From positions 4,129,898 to 4,193,897 of the forward strand of contig NZ_CP097332.1 of the NCBI RefSeq assembly GCF_023516435.1: a stretch of 64,000 nt of DNA. Direction: 5' to 3'. A program made the translations under genes and the position numbers. Below the pieces are notes generated by a model. It ran no database searches. It had not been told where the DNA came from and was given only the letters and a program-made list of their open reading frames with translations. This DNA is from Jatrophihabitans telluris. Lineage in GTDB: Bacteria > Actinomycetota > Actinomycetes > Mycobacteriales > Jatrophihabitantaceae. Position 1 is the first letter of the stretch, and every line of letters starts with the position of its first letter. Positions 18,965-28,308 of this stretch are shown in pieces.

Positions 18965-21769
18965 TCATGGGCCCGGTGGGGCAATCGCCCCGCCGGCGCG
19001 CAGGATGATCAGGTGTGCGACCAGCGCCGTCCAGCCGGTTTGGTGGCTGGCGCCCAAGCCCCTGCCGGTATCGCCGTCGAAATACTCGCTGAAGGTGACG
19101 TGCGGCCACCAGAGCGGGCCGTCCGGATGGTCGCGAGGCGCACCGGGACGACGGCCCTGCGGTCCCGGCCGGAACAGTGCGATCAGCCGGTCGTCGATGT
19201 CGTCGGCGAGTTGGCCGAGGTCGACCTGCCGGGCAGAGCCGTCCGTCGCGGCCACGCTCACAGTCATCATCGCCGCCGAACCCGTGCTGTGGGTGCGCAG
19301 CGCGTCGGCCAGCAACGTGTTGACCGGGAACCAGACCGGACCCCGCCAGTTGGAGTTTCCGCCGAACAGGGCGCTGTCGGACTCGGCCGCTACGTAGGCG
19401 ATCGCGAACTCGCGGCCCTCGATGGTGACCCGCAGGGGCTGCCGGTACGCGGCCGACAGTGATCGGACCCCGTTCGGGGACAGGAATTCCGACTCATCGG
19501 CCAGCCGACGCACGAGCGGCAACAGTCGGGTCGTGTCCACCAGCGACAGGGTCAACCGGTCCCCGTCCAGGGCATGGGTGGCGACCAGGCCGCGGACCGC
19601 GTCCGGGCGTCGTTTGACCAGCCAGCGCAGGCGCGCGGTGAAGTCGGGCAGGTCGGACGTGACCCACGAGGGCACCTGCGCCACCGCCAGGATCGGCAGC
19701 AGGCCGACCAGGGAACGCACCGGCAGCCGCTGATGGCTTCCGTCCGGCTCCACCAGCACGTCGTAGAAGAACTCGTCGTCGGGATCCCACAGCGACACCG
19801 ATTGGCTTCCGAAGGACGACAGCGCCTGGGCGATCGAGAGGAAGTGCTCCAGGAACTTCGTGGCCATGTCGTCCCAAGCCGTGTCGTGCCGGGCCAGCTC
19901 CCAGCTGATCCGCAGCATCGACAGGCAGTAGAAGGCCATCCAGCTGGTGGCGTCGGACTGTTCCAGCCGATGGCCCGGCGGCATCGGCGCGGACCGGTCG
20001 AAGAAGCCGATGTTGTCCATGCCGAGAAAACCGCCCTCGAACAGGTTGGACCCGTCGGCGTCCTTGCGATTGACCCACCAGGAGAAGTTCAGCAGGAGCT
20101 TGGTGAACACGCGCAACAGGAAGTCCTGGTCGCGCGAGCCGTCGATGCAGTAGACCTGCCAGGCGGCCCAGGCGTGCACCGGCGGATTCACATCCCCGAA
20201 AGCCCATTCGTAGGCGGGCAACTGCCCGTCGGGATGCATCGCCCACTCCCGGCACAGCAGCACGAGCTGATCCTTGGCGAACGCCGGATCGATGTGGGCC
20301 AGGGTGACACAGTGAAAGGCCAGGTCCCACGAGGCGAACCACGGGTATTCCCACTCGTCCGGCATCGACATCACGTCGGCCAGGTCCAGATGGCGCCAGG
20401 AGGTGTTGCGTGCCTGCGTGAGGCGCCGGGACGGCGGCGCCGCCGGCTGGGCGGGATCGCCGTCCAGCCACGTCGCGACCGAGTACCGGTAGAGCTGCTT
20501 GCCCCACAGCAGGCCGGCGAAGGCCCGCCGGGCCACGTCCGCATCGACATCGTCGACCGACTCCGGGATCACCGAGGCGTAGAAGTCCTGCGCCTCGGCC
20601 TGCCGGTCGGCGAAGACGGCCGAGAAGCTGTCGGAGAAGGGCCGATCGGGCAAGGCGTTGGCGACCAGACGCAGCCGCACACTGACCTGGGCACCGGCCG
20701 GGACGGAAGGGAAGGCATACCAGAATCCGGCCTTGGTCCCGGTGCCCGCGGGATTCACGGCGCGCTCGTCGCCGCCGACGATCCGCCGGTTGAAGCCGTC
20801 CTTGGGATGAGGACTGGGATTGCTCGCCGTGCCGAACAGGGCGACGTCGTCGCTCTCGTTGTCACACACCAGCACCTGCGGCAGCTCCCCGCCGCTGGTC
20901 GTGCCCGCCCGGGAGGCCACCGAGGGCGCCTCGGCGGCCAGGACGTAACGGCCGAGAAAGCCGTGCTCGCAGGCCACCGCCCGGACGTCCCCGCTACCCA
21001 GTTCCGGGGCATGCAGTTCGTGCAAGGTGGGCTTGCGGTCATCGCCGCCCCAGGCCCAGGTGTTGCGGAACCACACCTGGGGGATCAGGTGCAGGGCCGC
21101 CGCGTCGGGCCCGTGGTTGGTCGCCGTGATCCGGATGCAGACGTCCTCCGGTGACGCCTTCGCGTAGTCCACCTGGACATCGAAGAACCGATTCTCGTCC
21201 AGCACCCCGGTGTCGGCGAGTTCGTACTCGGGTTCGTCCCGGCCCCGCCGAGCGTTCTCGGCCACCAGCTGGGAGTACGGGAACGCCGCCTGCGGGTAGC
21301 GGTAAAGCCATTCGGCGTAGGAGTGGGTCGGAGTGGCCGCCAGCGCCCACCAGTACTCCTTGACGTCCTCACCGTGGTTGCCCTGCGGGTTGGTGAGGCC
21401 GAACAGCCGTTCCTTCAAGCGGTCGTCCTGGCCGTTCCACAAGGCCACGGAGAAGTTCAGGAAACCGAAGCGATCGCAGATTCCGCCCAGGCCGTCCTCG
21501 CCCCACCGGTAGGCGCGCTGGTGGGACTGGTCGAAGGGCAGGTAGTCCCAGGCGTTGCCGTCCGGCGAGTAGTCCTCGCGCACCGTCCCCCACTGCCGGC
21601 CCGACAGATAGGGCCCCCAGATCCGCCACGGATCGGAGCTGCCCGGCGACTCGGCCAGCCGCGCGTGTTCGGCACTGCGGCCCGCCCCGGTCGCCGCCGA
21701 GCGCGCCGAGTGCGCCGAGTGCGCCGAGTGCGCCGAGTGCCGCCCACCTTCAGTCGACGACCGGGTCAT
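18965..21769 (-). CDS. GH63/MGH1-type glycoside hydrolase
   Basis: This large (934-aa) cytosolic glucosidase-like protein carries the conserved N-terminal block [40 protein letters not shown] and [14 protein letters not shown], a middle beta domain ([14 protein letters not shown]) and a C-terminal (alpha/alpha)6 barrel with [32 protein letters not shown] and [13 protein letters not shown]. Related bacterial proteins are called glucosidases of the GH63 clan; the sugar is unknown. ATG 21769 overlaps the stop of the upstream membrane protein gene (ATGA), so the two are coupled. Its N-terminus carries a His-Ser-Ala repeat from a 9-bp tandem repeat. Confidence 0.87.
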   Translation of the reverse strand: MTRSSTEGGRHSAHSAHSAHSARSAATGAGRSAEHARLAESPGSSDPWRIWGPYLSGRQWGTVREDYSPDGNAWDYLPFDQSHQRAYRWGEDGLGGICDRFGFLNFSVALWNGQDDRLKERLFGLTNPQGNHGEDVKEYWWALAATPTHSYAEWLYRYPQAAFPYSQLVAENARRGRDEPEYELADTGVLDENRFFDVQVDYAKASPEDVCIRITATNHGPDAAALHLIPQVWFRNTWAWGGDDRKPTLHELHAPELGSGDVRAVACEHGFLGRYVLAAEAPSVASRAGTTSGGELPQVLVCDNESDDVALFGTASNPSPHPKDGFNRRIVGGDERAVNPAGTGTKAGFWYAFPSVPAGAQVSVRLRLVANALPDRPFSDSFSAVFADRQAEAQDFYASVIPESVDDVDADVARRAFAGLLWGKQLYRYSVATWLDGDPAQPAAPPSRRLTQARNTSWRHLDLADVMSMPDEWEYPWFASWDLAFHCVTLAHIDPAFAKDQLVLLCREWAMHPDGQLPAYEWAFGDVNPPVHAWAAWQVYCIDGSRDQDFLLRVFTKLLLNFSWWVNRKDADGSNLFEGGFLGMDNIGFFDRSAPMPPGHRLEQSDATSWMAFYCLSMLRISWELARHDTAWDDMATKFLEHFLSIAQALSSFGSQSVSLWDPDDEFFYDVLVEPDGSHQRLPVRSLVGLLPILAVAQVPSWVTSDLPDFTARLRWLVKRRPDAVRGLVATHALDGDRLTLSLVDTTRLLPLVRRLADESEFLSPNGVRSLSAAYRQPLRVTIEGREFAIAYVAAESDSALFGGNSNWRGPVWFPVNTLLADALRTHSTGSAAMMTVSVAATDGSARQVDLGQLADDIDDRLIALFRPGPQGRRPGAPRDHPDGPLWWPHVTFSEYFDGDTGRGLGASHQTGWTALVAHLIILRAGGAIAPPGP
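21703..21738. repeat. 9-bp tandem repeat in glycosidase N-terminus
   Basis: Four perfect copies of GCGCCGAGT encode repeated His-Ser-Ala (minus strand) in the disordered N-terminus of the GH63-type protein. Confidence 0.9.
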
Positions 21770-22575
21770 CGTCGAACCGTCGATGGGCGGTGGTACTCCT
21801 CGCCGTCGAGCCACCCGATCCGCCCGTCCGGAGACCAGAACGCCAGGTAGGTCCCGAAGGACGGCGCCGAACACTGCTCCATCAGACGGACCAGCGGGCC
21901 GGATGGCCCCTGAACGGCGACGACCTGCTTGAACACGGCCGTGGTCGCCCGTCCCGCGCGGGTGTTGGCCTGGGCCTGCCAGTCCAGTCGGGGCCGGTGT
22001 CGCCACGGGGTCCCCTCAGGAGGGCGCGGGGCCGTTTTCTGCCGATGGCCACGGACGAAACTGCGTACCGCGTCCACCGAGTAGCTGCTGCCGTCGGTGG
22101 TCCACAGCCGCATCGTCCAGCCGGCGCGAGCGCCACCGATCTCGTAGATCAGACCGACCCCGGCCACCGTCTCGAGCGGTATCCGGCGGGATCGGTGCAG
22201 ATAGCGGGGGACGACAAGCGTGTGCTGGCGAAGCTGCGGCGGGCGCAGCACCTCCAGGCCCGACTGGATCAGCAGCGGCAGCGAGACCAGGCAGAGCACG
22301 ACGCCGATCACTCCCAGCAGGATCGAGGAACGGTCGATCCCGCGCCGCAGGAACACCACGCCTGCGGGCAGCACGCTCGCGCCCAGCACGGCCGCCACCC
22401 AGCTCTCCCAGTGGGCGTAGAACCGCCGCAGCACGGGATCGGGCTCGATCGGTCCGCGCGCCTTCGCCGCCTCACCCGTCCGGCTCCGGCCGGCCGTCTT
22501 GCGCAGGCTGACCTTCGGCGCGCCGGACGAGCCGCGCGTGCTGTCCCCGCTCTCCCCGCTGCCGGCCACGGGCAC
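21766..22575 (-). CDS. Two-helix membrane protein coupled to GH63 gene
   Basis: The family is not recognised. The protein has 269 aa: a basic N-terminus, two close transmembrane segments (SWVAAVLGASVLPAGVVFL and ILLGVIGVVLCLVSLPLLI, about residues 57-105), then a soluble beta-rich domain (HTLVVPRYLHRSRRIPLETV, TMRLWTTDGSSYSVDAVRSF, YLAFWSPDGRIGWLDGEEYH). This resembles bacterial PH-domain-like membrane proteins. The overlap with the glycosidase start implies a joint role. It is divergent from the HelD-like gene. Confidence 0.75.
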   Translation of the reverse strand: MPVAGSGESGDSTRGSSGAPKVSLRKTAGRSRTGEAAKARGPIEPDPVLRRFYAHWESWVAAVLGASVLPAGVVFLRRGIDRSSILLGVIGVVLCLVSLPLLIQSGLEVLRPPQLRQHTLVVPRYLHRSRRIPLETVAGVGLIYEIGGARAGWTMRLWTTDGSSYSVDAVRSFVRGHRQKTAPRPPEGTPWRHRPRLDWQAQANTRAGRATTAVFKQVVAVQGPSGPLVRLMEQCSAPSFGTYLAFWSPDGRIGWLDGEEYHRPSTVRR

Positions 22576-22624
22576 ATTCTGACAGCCGCGAAGGACTTGC
22601 GGGGACGACTAACGTTGACCAATC

Positions 22625-24706
22625 GTGAGTGCCAGCGACGCCCGAGCCGACCCCGTCCTGCGATCCGAGCAAGCCCACCTGCTGGCGGCCAACGACTGCC
22701 TGGCGGAGATGCGCGAAGGAGCGGCGCGTATCGCCGACTACGGCGTCGATGCCCTGGCGAGCGAGAGTCTGGGCCGGATGCGCGCCGAGCGGCTCAAGCA
22801 TCTCGGTGCCGACCTCGAAGCGCCGCCCTTCTTCGGCCGCACTGATCGCGATCCCGAGGCCGAACACCCCGCCGGCGAGGTCTTCCACATCGGCCGGCGG
22901 CACATCCGCGACTCCGTCGGCGACCCCATCGTCATCGACTGGCGCGCCCCGATCGCGCGACCGTTCTACCGCGCCACCGCCGACGATCGACAGGGTGTCC
23001 GGCTGCGGCGCCGCTTCGGCTTCGCCGCCGATGCCACCGGGTACGCGGTGCTCAGTTCCTACGAGGACGAACACCTCGATGCCGGTGAGAACCTCGGGCT
23101 GCGCTCGGACCTGTTGCGGGCCGAGATCGAACGGCCCCGGGTCGGGCCGATGCGCGACATCGTGGCCACCATCCAGCCCGATCAGGACGAGCTGGTGCGG
23201 GCCGACCTGGACACGTCGTTGTGCATTCAGGGCGCGCCCGGCACCGGCAAGACCGCGGTCGGACTGCACCGCGCGGCCTACCTGCTCTACAGCTATCCAG
23301 AACGGTTGCGGCGCTCGGGCGTCCTGGTGGTCGGCCCCAACGCGGCGTTCCTGCGCTACATCGCCCAGGTGCTGCCCGCGCTCGGTGAGAACGGCATCAC
23401 CCAGACCACGGTGGAGGATCTGGTGTCCGGGGACGGCCGGCTGATCCCAGGGCGGGAGGATGCGGTCGCGGTCGCGGTGCTCAAGGGCGATGCCCGCCTC
23501 GCCGAGGTCTGCCGCCGCGCGGTGATCAGCCACATCCGTAAACCGGAATCCGACGTGGTGCCGATCGTCGGGACCAAGCGATACCGGATCCCGGTCGAGC
23601 GGGTCCGGCGCTATGTCGACGACGCCCGCCGCTCGCTGGTAGCCGGTGAACTGCGCTGGGATCTGGGACGCGAACGGCTGCGGATGCTGCTGGCCCAGGA
23701 CGTCAGACGCCAGCGGGAGGACGCGGGCGGCGCGCCGTCGGACGCCGAGACCGGCAAGGTGGCCCGGTCGGTCCCGGTGAAGGAATTCGTCGATGCCGTC
23801 TGGCCGGCCCTGGACCCGCGCGAGGTGCTCGTCCGGCTCTACACCTCGCCGCAGTTCCTGCACCGCTGCGGCGCCACGGTGCTCGGGCCCGACGAGCTCG
23901 ACCAGTTGGCCTGGGCGGATCCGCCGCGCTCCGTTCGAGCCGCCCGATTCTCCGCGGCGGATCTGGTGCTGCTGGATGAGCTGCGCGGATTGATGCAACC
24001 CAATGACCAGTACGTCCACGTCGTGGTCGACGAGGCCCAGGACCTGTCCGCGATGCAGTGCCGGGTCGTCGCGCGTCGGGTGCCGATCGGCTCGGTGACC
24101 GTGCTGGGAGACCTGGCGCAGGCTACAACCCCCTGGGCGGTCGGATCGTGGCCGGCCACGATGGCGGCCCTGGGCTCGCCGGCGGCCACGGTCCGGCCCC
24201 TGACGGTGGGCTACCGGGTTCCGGGAGAGGTCCTGATCGTGGCGAACCGGCTGCTGCCCTTCATCGCTGCCGACGTCCCGCCGGCCACGTCGGTCCGTGC
24301 GGGGAGGGAAGCTCTGAGTTACACGGCGGATCTGCTCGCCGCGGTGGGCCGTTGCCTGGAGGCGGAAGGCTCGGTCGCGGTGATCGTCCCCGACGCCGCG
24401 GCCACGTCGGTGCGGGCAGAGTTGGCCGGAGCCGGCATCGCGACTGAGGAGTTGGCCGGAGCCGGCATCGCGACCGAGGATTTGGCCGACGCGTTGCCGG
24501 CCAGGGTGACGGTCGTCGCGGCGTCGTCGGCCAAGGGGCTGGAGTACGACTCGGTGGTGCTGGTCGAGCCCGCGGCGATCGTCGCCCAGGAACCGTCCCG
24601 TCTCGACGGGCTCCGGCGGCTCTACGTCGCCTGGACCCGGGCGGTGTCCCGGCTGGCGGTCGTGCACACCGCGCCGCTTCCGGACGAGCTGGCGGTCACG
24701 CCCTAG
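22625..24706 (+). CDS. HelD-like RNA polymerase-associated UvrD-family ATPase
   Basis: This is a 693-aa superfamily-1 motor. Walker A is GAPGTGKTAVGLHR (about 203), Walker B VVVDEAQDLSAMQ (Asp about 469), followed by SVTVLGDLAQATTPW (motif III), VGYRVPGEVL (motif IV) and KGLEYDSVVLVEP with LYVAWTRAV (motifs V/VI). The N-terminal coiled-coil arm (residues 1-80) and the DWRAPIARPFYRAT segment are typical of HelD, which pulls RNA polymerase off DNA and in actinobacteria can confer rifamycin tolerance. A CTTGCGG 7-mer at 22596-22602 resembles half of a rifamycin-associated element, a weak hint only. The start is GTG 22625 without a clear ribosome site, possibly leaderless. It contains an in-frame 10-aa duplication. 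Confidence 0.87.
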   Translation: MSASDARADPVLRSEQAHLLAANDCLAEMREGAARIADYGVDALASESLGRMRAERLKHLGADLEAPPFFGRTDRDPEAEHPAGEVFHIGRRHIRDSVGDPIVIDWRAPIARPFYRATADDRQGVRLRRRFGFAADATGYAVLSSYEDEHLDAGENLGLRSDLLRAEIERPRVGPMRDIVATIQPDQDELVRADLDTSLCIQGAPGTGKTAVGLHRAAYLLYSYPERLRRSGVLVVGPNAAFLRYIAQVLPALGENGITQTTVEDLVSGDGRLIPGREDAVAVAVLKGDARLAEVCRRAVISHIRKPESDVVPIVGTKRYRIPVERVRRYVDDARRSLVAGELRWDLGRERLRMLLAQDVRRQREDAGGAPSDAETGKVARSVPVKEFVDAVWPALDPREVLVRLYTSPQFLHRCGATVLGPDELDQLAWADPPRSVRAARFSAADLVLLDELRGLMQPNDQYVHVVVDEAQDLSAMQCRVVARRVPIGSVTVLGDLAQATTPWAVGSWPATMAALGSPAATVRPLTVGYRVPGEVLIVANRLLPFIAADVPPATSVRAGREALSYTADLLAAVGRCLEAEGSVAVIVPDAAATSVRAELAGAGIATEELAGAGIATEDLADALPARVTVVAASSAKGLEYDSVVLVEPAAIVAQEPSRLDGLRRLYVAWTRAVSRLAVVHTAPLPDELAVTP
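24421..24480 (+). repeat. 30-bp tandem duplication inside HelD-like gene
   Basis: Two 30-bp copies with one mismatch (T/C) encode EELAGAGIAT-type decapeptides in tandem shortly before motif V. It is in frame, so the gene stays intact. Confidence 0.92.
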
Positions 24707-24707
24707 C

Positions 24708-24854
24708 GTTGAGGTTGCCCTCGTTGCTCGCCTCCCCGCGTTGAGGTTGCCCTCGTTGCTCGCGTCCCGCGTTGAGGTTGCCCTCGTTGCTCGCGTCCCC
24801 GCGTTGAGGTTGCCCTCGTTGCTCGCGTCCCCGCGTTGAGGTTGCCCTCGTTGT
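24708..24854 (+). repeat. Intergenic repeat array A (5 copies of the GTTGAGG element)
   Basis: Copies of GTTGAGGTTGCCCTCGTTGC start at 24708, 24740, 24771, 24803 and 24835 with 11-12 bp near-identical spacers (TCGCGTCCCCGC type). The first copy starts 2 bp after the HelD-like TAG stop. It belongs to a six-array family in the window. Confidence 0.95.
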
Positions 24855-24875
24855 TGGCCGCCGTCTCTGGTGGCC

Positions 24876-25292
24876 TCAGTGCGAGCGACGATCCATCCGG
24901 GCGAACATTCGCTCCCGCCGACGCGCCACCGCTTCGGAACGCCCGCTGACGGATCTCTCCGATCGCACGCGTTCCCCGGTTCCCGCTGGGTATCCGGCTT
25001 TCACAAGTCGATGCTCGGTCGTCTCGACGAGGTAGCCGAGCGCGAAGATCAGACCCATGATGAGTCCGCCGAGCGCACTGAGGCCGCGGATCCAGAACGG
25101 TCCCGGGACGAACACGAGGATCACCACCACGATGGGCGCCATCTGCAACAGAGATCGGACGACCTGGCGAGCTACCCAGGTCGGACAGGTGGTGTCGAGA
25201 AGAACCCAGCTCGCGTTGCGAATCGGCAGTCCGAGCCCGACCGCGTAGCCGAGCCAGCGGATCACCCCCGGTCGCCGGACCTCGGAAATCAT
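24876..25292 (-). CDS. DUF5313 family membrane protein
   Basis: This 138-aa actinobacterial membrane protein is of unknown function. The family pattern is seen in RRPGVIRWLGYAVGLGLP, WVLLDTTCPTWVARQVVRSL, two transmembrane segments (MAPIVVVILVFVPGPFWI and GLSALGGLIMGLIFALGYL) and ETTEHRLVKAGYPAGTGERV. The start ATG 25292 has an AGGTGGAG site 5-6 nt upstream; ATG 25310 would put the start inside the operator. It is divergent from, and likely controlled by, the OhrR-type regulator. Confidence 0.82.
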   Translation of the reverse strand: MISEVRRPGVIRWLGYAVGLGLPIRNASWVLLDTTCPTWVARQVVRSLLQMAPIVVVILVFVPGPFWIRGLSALGGLIMGLIFALGYLVETTEHRLVKAGYPAGTGERVRSERSVSGRSEAVARRRERMFARMDRRSH

Positions 25293-25308
25293 CGGCTCCA
25301 CCTCAATC

Positions 25309-25330
25309 ATTAGTGCACTAATTATTAGTG
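25309..25330. promoter_or_regulatory. Triple half-site operator for OhrR-type MarR regulator
   Basis: ATTAGTGCACTAAT (25309-25322) is a perfect 14-bp palindrome. CACTAAT-T-ATTAGTG (25316-25330) is a second perfect palindrome that shares its middle half-site. The A/T-rich block stands out from the GC-rich surroundings and lies between the two divergent starts. A -10-like TAGTAT follows at 25337-25342. Confidence 0.8.
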
Positions 25331-25350
25331 GGCTTGATAGTATGCCGGGC

Positions 25351-25836
25351 ATGACTGGACTCGCAAACCATCGTCAGGACGGTCTCCGCTCCGACGATCC
25401 TCTGGCCCTGCAAAGCCAGGTGTGTTTCGCGCTTGCGGTCGCCAACCGAAGCGTGCTCGCCGTCTACCGTCCACTGCTCGAACCGATGGGGCTCACTCAT
25501 CCGCAATACCTGGTGATGTTGGCGCTCTGGGAACGCGACGGGGCCCTCTCGGTTCGCGAACTGGCGGGGATCCTGCAGCTAGACCCGGCCACCGTCTCGC
25601 CCCTGCTCAAGCGCCTGGAGGCAGCCGACTATCTGACGCGGGCGCGCAGCGCCGGGGACGAACGCCAGCTCGAGATCACGCTCACCCCATCCGGACGTCG
25701 ACTGCGGCGTCGGGCCGAGCGCATTCCCGCCGCGGTGATGGCCAGACTCGGAGTCGATTTCGCCGATCTTCACAACCTGCACCGAGTCCTTACCGATATC
25801 AACACTGCCGCACTCGCCGCCGCCGCCGACCGTTGA
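25351..25836 (+). CDS. OhrR-type MarR family transcriptional regulator
   Basis: This 161-aa winged-helix repressor carries LALQSQVCFALAVANRSVLA followed by GLTHPQYLVMLALWERDG, the signature of organic-hydroperoxide sensors of the OhrR class; the predicted reactive Cys is residue 25. The DNA-binding wing region is LQLDPATVSPLLKRLEAADY with DERQLEITLTPSG. ATG 25351 lies 9 nt after TAGTAT with no ribosome site, so translation may be leaderless; ATG 25342 overlaps the -10 box. No ohr peroxidase gene is adjacent; the divergent DUF5313 gene is the probable target along with itself. Its last Arg and stop codon lie inside a repeat copy. Confidence 0.88.
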   Translation: MTGLANHRQDGLRSDDPLALQSQVCFALAVANRSVLAVYRPLLEPMGLTHPQYLVMLALWERDGALSVRELAGILQLDPATVSPLLKRLEAADYLTRARSAGDERQLEITLTPSGRRLRRRAERIPAAVMARLGVDFADLHNLHRVLTDINTAALAAAADR

Positions 25837-25953
25837 GGTTGCCCGTCTTGCCGCAACGCGTCGACGCCCGCAACAAAGGCAACCTCAACGCATCGACGCC
25901 CGCAACAAGGGCAACCTCAACGCATCGACGCCCGCAACAAGGGCAACCTCAAC
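25832..25953. repeat. Intergenic repeat array B (1 forward, 3 inverted copies)
   Basis: A forward copy at 25832-25851 (GTTGAGGTTGCCCGTCTTGC) includes the MarR stop codon TGA (25834-25836). Three inverted copies start at 25870, 25902 and 25934 with a 32-bp period and GCATCGACGCCC-type spacers. Confidence 0.93.
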
Positions 25954-26171
25954 GAAAGCTGTGAGCGGCGGGTTACCGGCGGGTTAATGGCGCCGATCAC
26001 ACGTCCGAACAATCTCGTGCGAGTATGACCTGACGCGGCAGATCGACCGGCTCACCACCCCCGAGCCACGATCGTCGCAGCTCGACCGCATGGACGTAGC
26101 GCACAACAGAACACGCAGGCAGCACTCGGCGGCGATCCCGCGAACAGTGCTCGACACGCGAGGAGCCAACG

Positions 26172-27302
26172 ATGACGTTGCACGGTCATGTCCCGCCGGA
26201 ACCTGACCTCGTCCAGCTGCTCACGCCCGAAGGCGTCCGAGTGGAGCATCCGGACTTTCCGCTTGACATCACCGAGGACGAGATCGGCGCGCTGTATCGC
26301 GACCTCGTACTGGTTCGCCGATTCGACAGCGAGGCGACTGCCCTGCAACGCCAGGGAGAACTCGGGCTGTGGGCGTCCTGTCTGGGCCAAGAGGCCGCGC
26401 AGGTCGGCGCCGGACGCGCGCTACGCACCCAGGACATGGCCTTTCCGACCTACCGCGAGCACGGGGTTGCCTGGTGCCGCGACGTCGATCCGGTCACGCT
26501 GCTCGGCATGTTCCGCGGGGTCAGCCTCGGCGGCTGGAACCCCAACGAGAACAACTTCAACCTCTACACGATCGTCCTCGGCGCGCAGGCATTGCACGCC
26601 GTCGGATACGCCATGGGCGTCACCCGGGACGGCGCCGTCGGAACCGGCGAACCCGCGCGGGACACCGCCGTGCTGGCCTTCTTCGGTGACGGCGCGTCCA
26701 GCCAGGGGGACGTCAACGAGGCCTTCATCTGGGCGGCCGCGGGCAACCTTCCCGTCGTCTTCTACTGCCAGAACAACCAGTGGGCGATCTCCGAACCGGT
26801 CGAGCGCCAGAGCCGGATCCCGCTGTTCCAGCGTGCCGCCGGGTTCGGGTTCCCAGGTGTGCGCGTCGACGGCAACGACGTGCTGGCCTGCCTGGCGGTG
26901 AGCCGGATGGCGCTGAACGAGGCCCGCTCGGGACAGGGACCGACGCTGATCGAGGCCTACACCTACCGGATGGGCGCCCACACCACCTCCGACGACCCGA
27001 CGCGTTACCGGCTCAGCGAGGAACTGGAGACCTGGAAGCATCGCGACCCGATAGAGCGGGTCCGGGCCTACCTGGTCCGCGAGGCCGGGGTGGGCTCGGG
27101 ATTCTTCGACGGCATCGAGGCCGAGGCGGAGGCGTTGGCCGTACGGATTCGGGCGGCCTGCCGCGAGTTGGCCGATCCGGCTCCGCTGGACATCTTCGAC
27201 AACGTCTACGTGGACATGACCGACGAGCTGGCCGCGCAGAAGGCGGACTTCGCCGAGTACCTGGAGTCCTTCGAGGCACCTGCCCAGGGGGCGACCCGAT
27301 GA
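26172..27302 (+). CDS. bkdA: Branched-chain 2-oxoacid dehydrogenase E1 alpha subunit
   Basis: This is the ThDP-dependent decarboxylase alpha chain, 376 aa. The thiamine-diphosphate motif runs from GDGASSQGDVNEA (residues 172-184) to CQNNQWAIS (about 199-207). The phosphorylation-loop region YRMGAHTTSDDPTRYR is of branched-chain type rather than plain pyruvate type. The start ATG 26172 follows AGGAG. It is the first gene of a three-gene operon, and its stop overlaps the E1 beta start (ATGA). The complex turns branched-chain 2-oxoacids into acyl-CoAs; pyruvate cannot be excluded as substrate. Confidence 0.9.
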   Translation: MTLHGHVPPEPDLVQLLTPEGVRVEHPDFPLDITEDEIGALYRDLVLVRRFDSEATALQRQGELGLWASCLGQEAAQVGAGRALRTQDMAFPTYREHGVAWCRDVDPVTLLGMFRGVSLGGWNPNENNFNLYTIVLGAQALHAVGYAMGVTRDGAVGTGEPARDTAVLAFFGDGASSQGDVNEAFIWAAAGNLPVVFYCQNNQWAISEPVERQSRIPLFQRAAGFGFPGVRVDGNDVLACLAVSRMALNEARSGQGPTLIEAYTYRMGAHTTSDDPTRYRLSEELETWKHRDPIERVRAYLVREAGVGSGFFDGIEAEAEALAVRIRAACRELADPAPLDIFDNVYVDMTDELAAQKADFAEYLESFEAPAQGATR

Positions 27303-28288
27303 CCGCCCCCCAGACACTGACGATGGCCGGAGCCCTGAACTCGGCCCTGCGTAACCGCCTCGAGCACGATGACAAGGTCGTGGTGATGGGGATGGACGTC
27401 GGCAAGCTGGGCGGCGTCTTCCGGATCACCGACGGCCTGCAGAAGGACTTCGGCGAGGACCGCATCATCGACTGTCCACTGGGCGAGTCCGGCATCATCG
27501 GCTCCGCGATCGGGCTGGCGATCCGGGGCTACCGCCCGGTGTGTGAGATCCAGTTCGACGGTTTCGTCTACCCGGCGTTCGACCAGATCGTCAGCCAGCT
27601 GGCCAAGATCCACAACCGGTCCCTGGGCCAGGTCCGGATGCCGGTCACGATCAGAATCCCCTACGGCGGCGGCATCGGCGCGGTCGAGCACCACAGCGAG
27701 TCCCCCGAGGCCTACTTCGCGCATACCGCCGGCCTGAAGGTCGTCACCTGTGCGAACCCGTCCGACGCGTACTGGATGTTGCGGCAGTCCATCGACTCCG
27801 ACGATCCGGTGATCTTCTTCGAGCCCAAGCGCCGGTACTGGACCAAAGGACCGGTCTCGGCGCACGGCGATGTCGCCCCGCTGCCGCTGCATCAGGCCCA
27901 GATCGTGCGCCCCGGATCCGACGCGACCCTGCTCGCCTACGGGCCGATGGTCGCGACGGCGTTGCAGGCCGCCAAGGCCGCGGAGGAGGACGGGCGGGAT
28001 CTCGAAGTGATCGACCTGCGTTCACTGTCGCCGATCGACACCGCCACGGTGGTGGCTTCGGTGGAGCGGACCGGCCGGCTGGTCGTCGTCCACGAGGCTT
28101 CGGTGAGCCTCGGCATGGGCGCTGAGATCGCGGCCCGCATCCAGGAGCACGCCTTCTACTCACTGCAGGCCCCGGTGCTGCGCGTCGGCGGCTTCGACAC
28201 CCCCTACCCCGCGAGTCGCGCCGAGGATGAGTGGTTGCCCGACACCGACCGCATCCTCGACGCCGTCGACCGCACATTCTCCTTCTAG
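27299..28288 (+). CDS. bkdB: Branched-chain 2-oxoacid dehydrogenase E1 beta subunit
   Basis: This 329-aa partner of E1 alpha has the GMDVGKLGGVFRITDGL, DCPLGESGIIGSAIGLAIRG, EIQFDGFVYPAFDQIVSQ and PYGGGIGAVEHHSESPE blocks of E1 beta, including the Glu and His that complete the ThDP site. The C-terminal transketolase domain contains DATLLAYGPMVATAL and DLRSLSPIDTATV. It is translationally coupled to E1 alpha (ATG 27299 overlapping TGA) and 20 bp upstream of E2. Confidence 0.93.
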   Translation: MTAPQTLTMAGALNSALRNRLEHDDKVVVMGMDVGKLGGVFRITDGLQKDFGEDRIIDCPLGESGIIGSAIGLAIRGYRPVCEIQFDGFVYPAFDQIVSQLAKIHNRSLGQVRMPVTIRIPYGGGIGAVEHHSESPEAYFAHTAGLKVVTCANPSDAYWMLRQSIDSDDPVIFFEPKRRYWTKGPVSAHGDVAPLPLHQAQIVRPGSDATLLAYGPMVATALQAAKAAEEDGRDLEVIDLRSLSPIDTATVVASVERTGRLVVVHEASVSLGMGAEIAARIQEHAFYSLQAPVLRVGGFDTPYPASRAEDEWLPDTDRILDAVDRTFSF

Positions 28289-28308
28289 AACGAGGGCACG
28301 CTTACGTC

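Noticed and set aside
22590..22610. Rifamycin-associated element upstream of the HelD-like gene
   Set aside because: Only the CTTGCGG half is present; the complementary half of the inverted repeat is missing.
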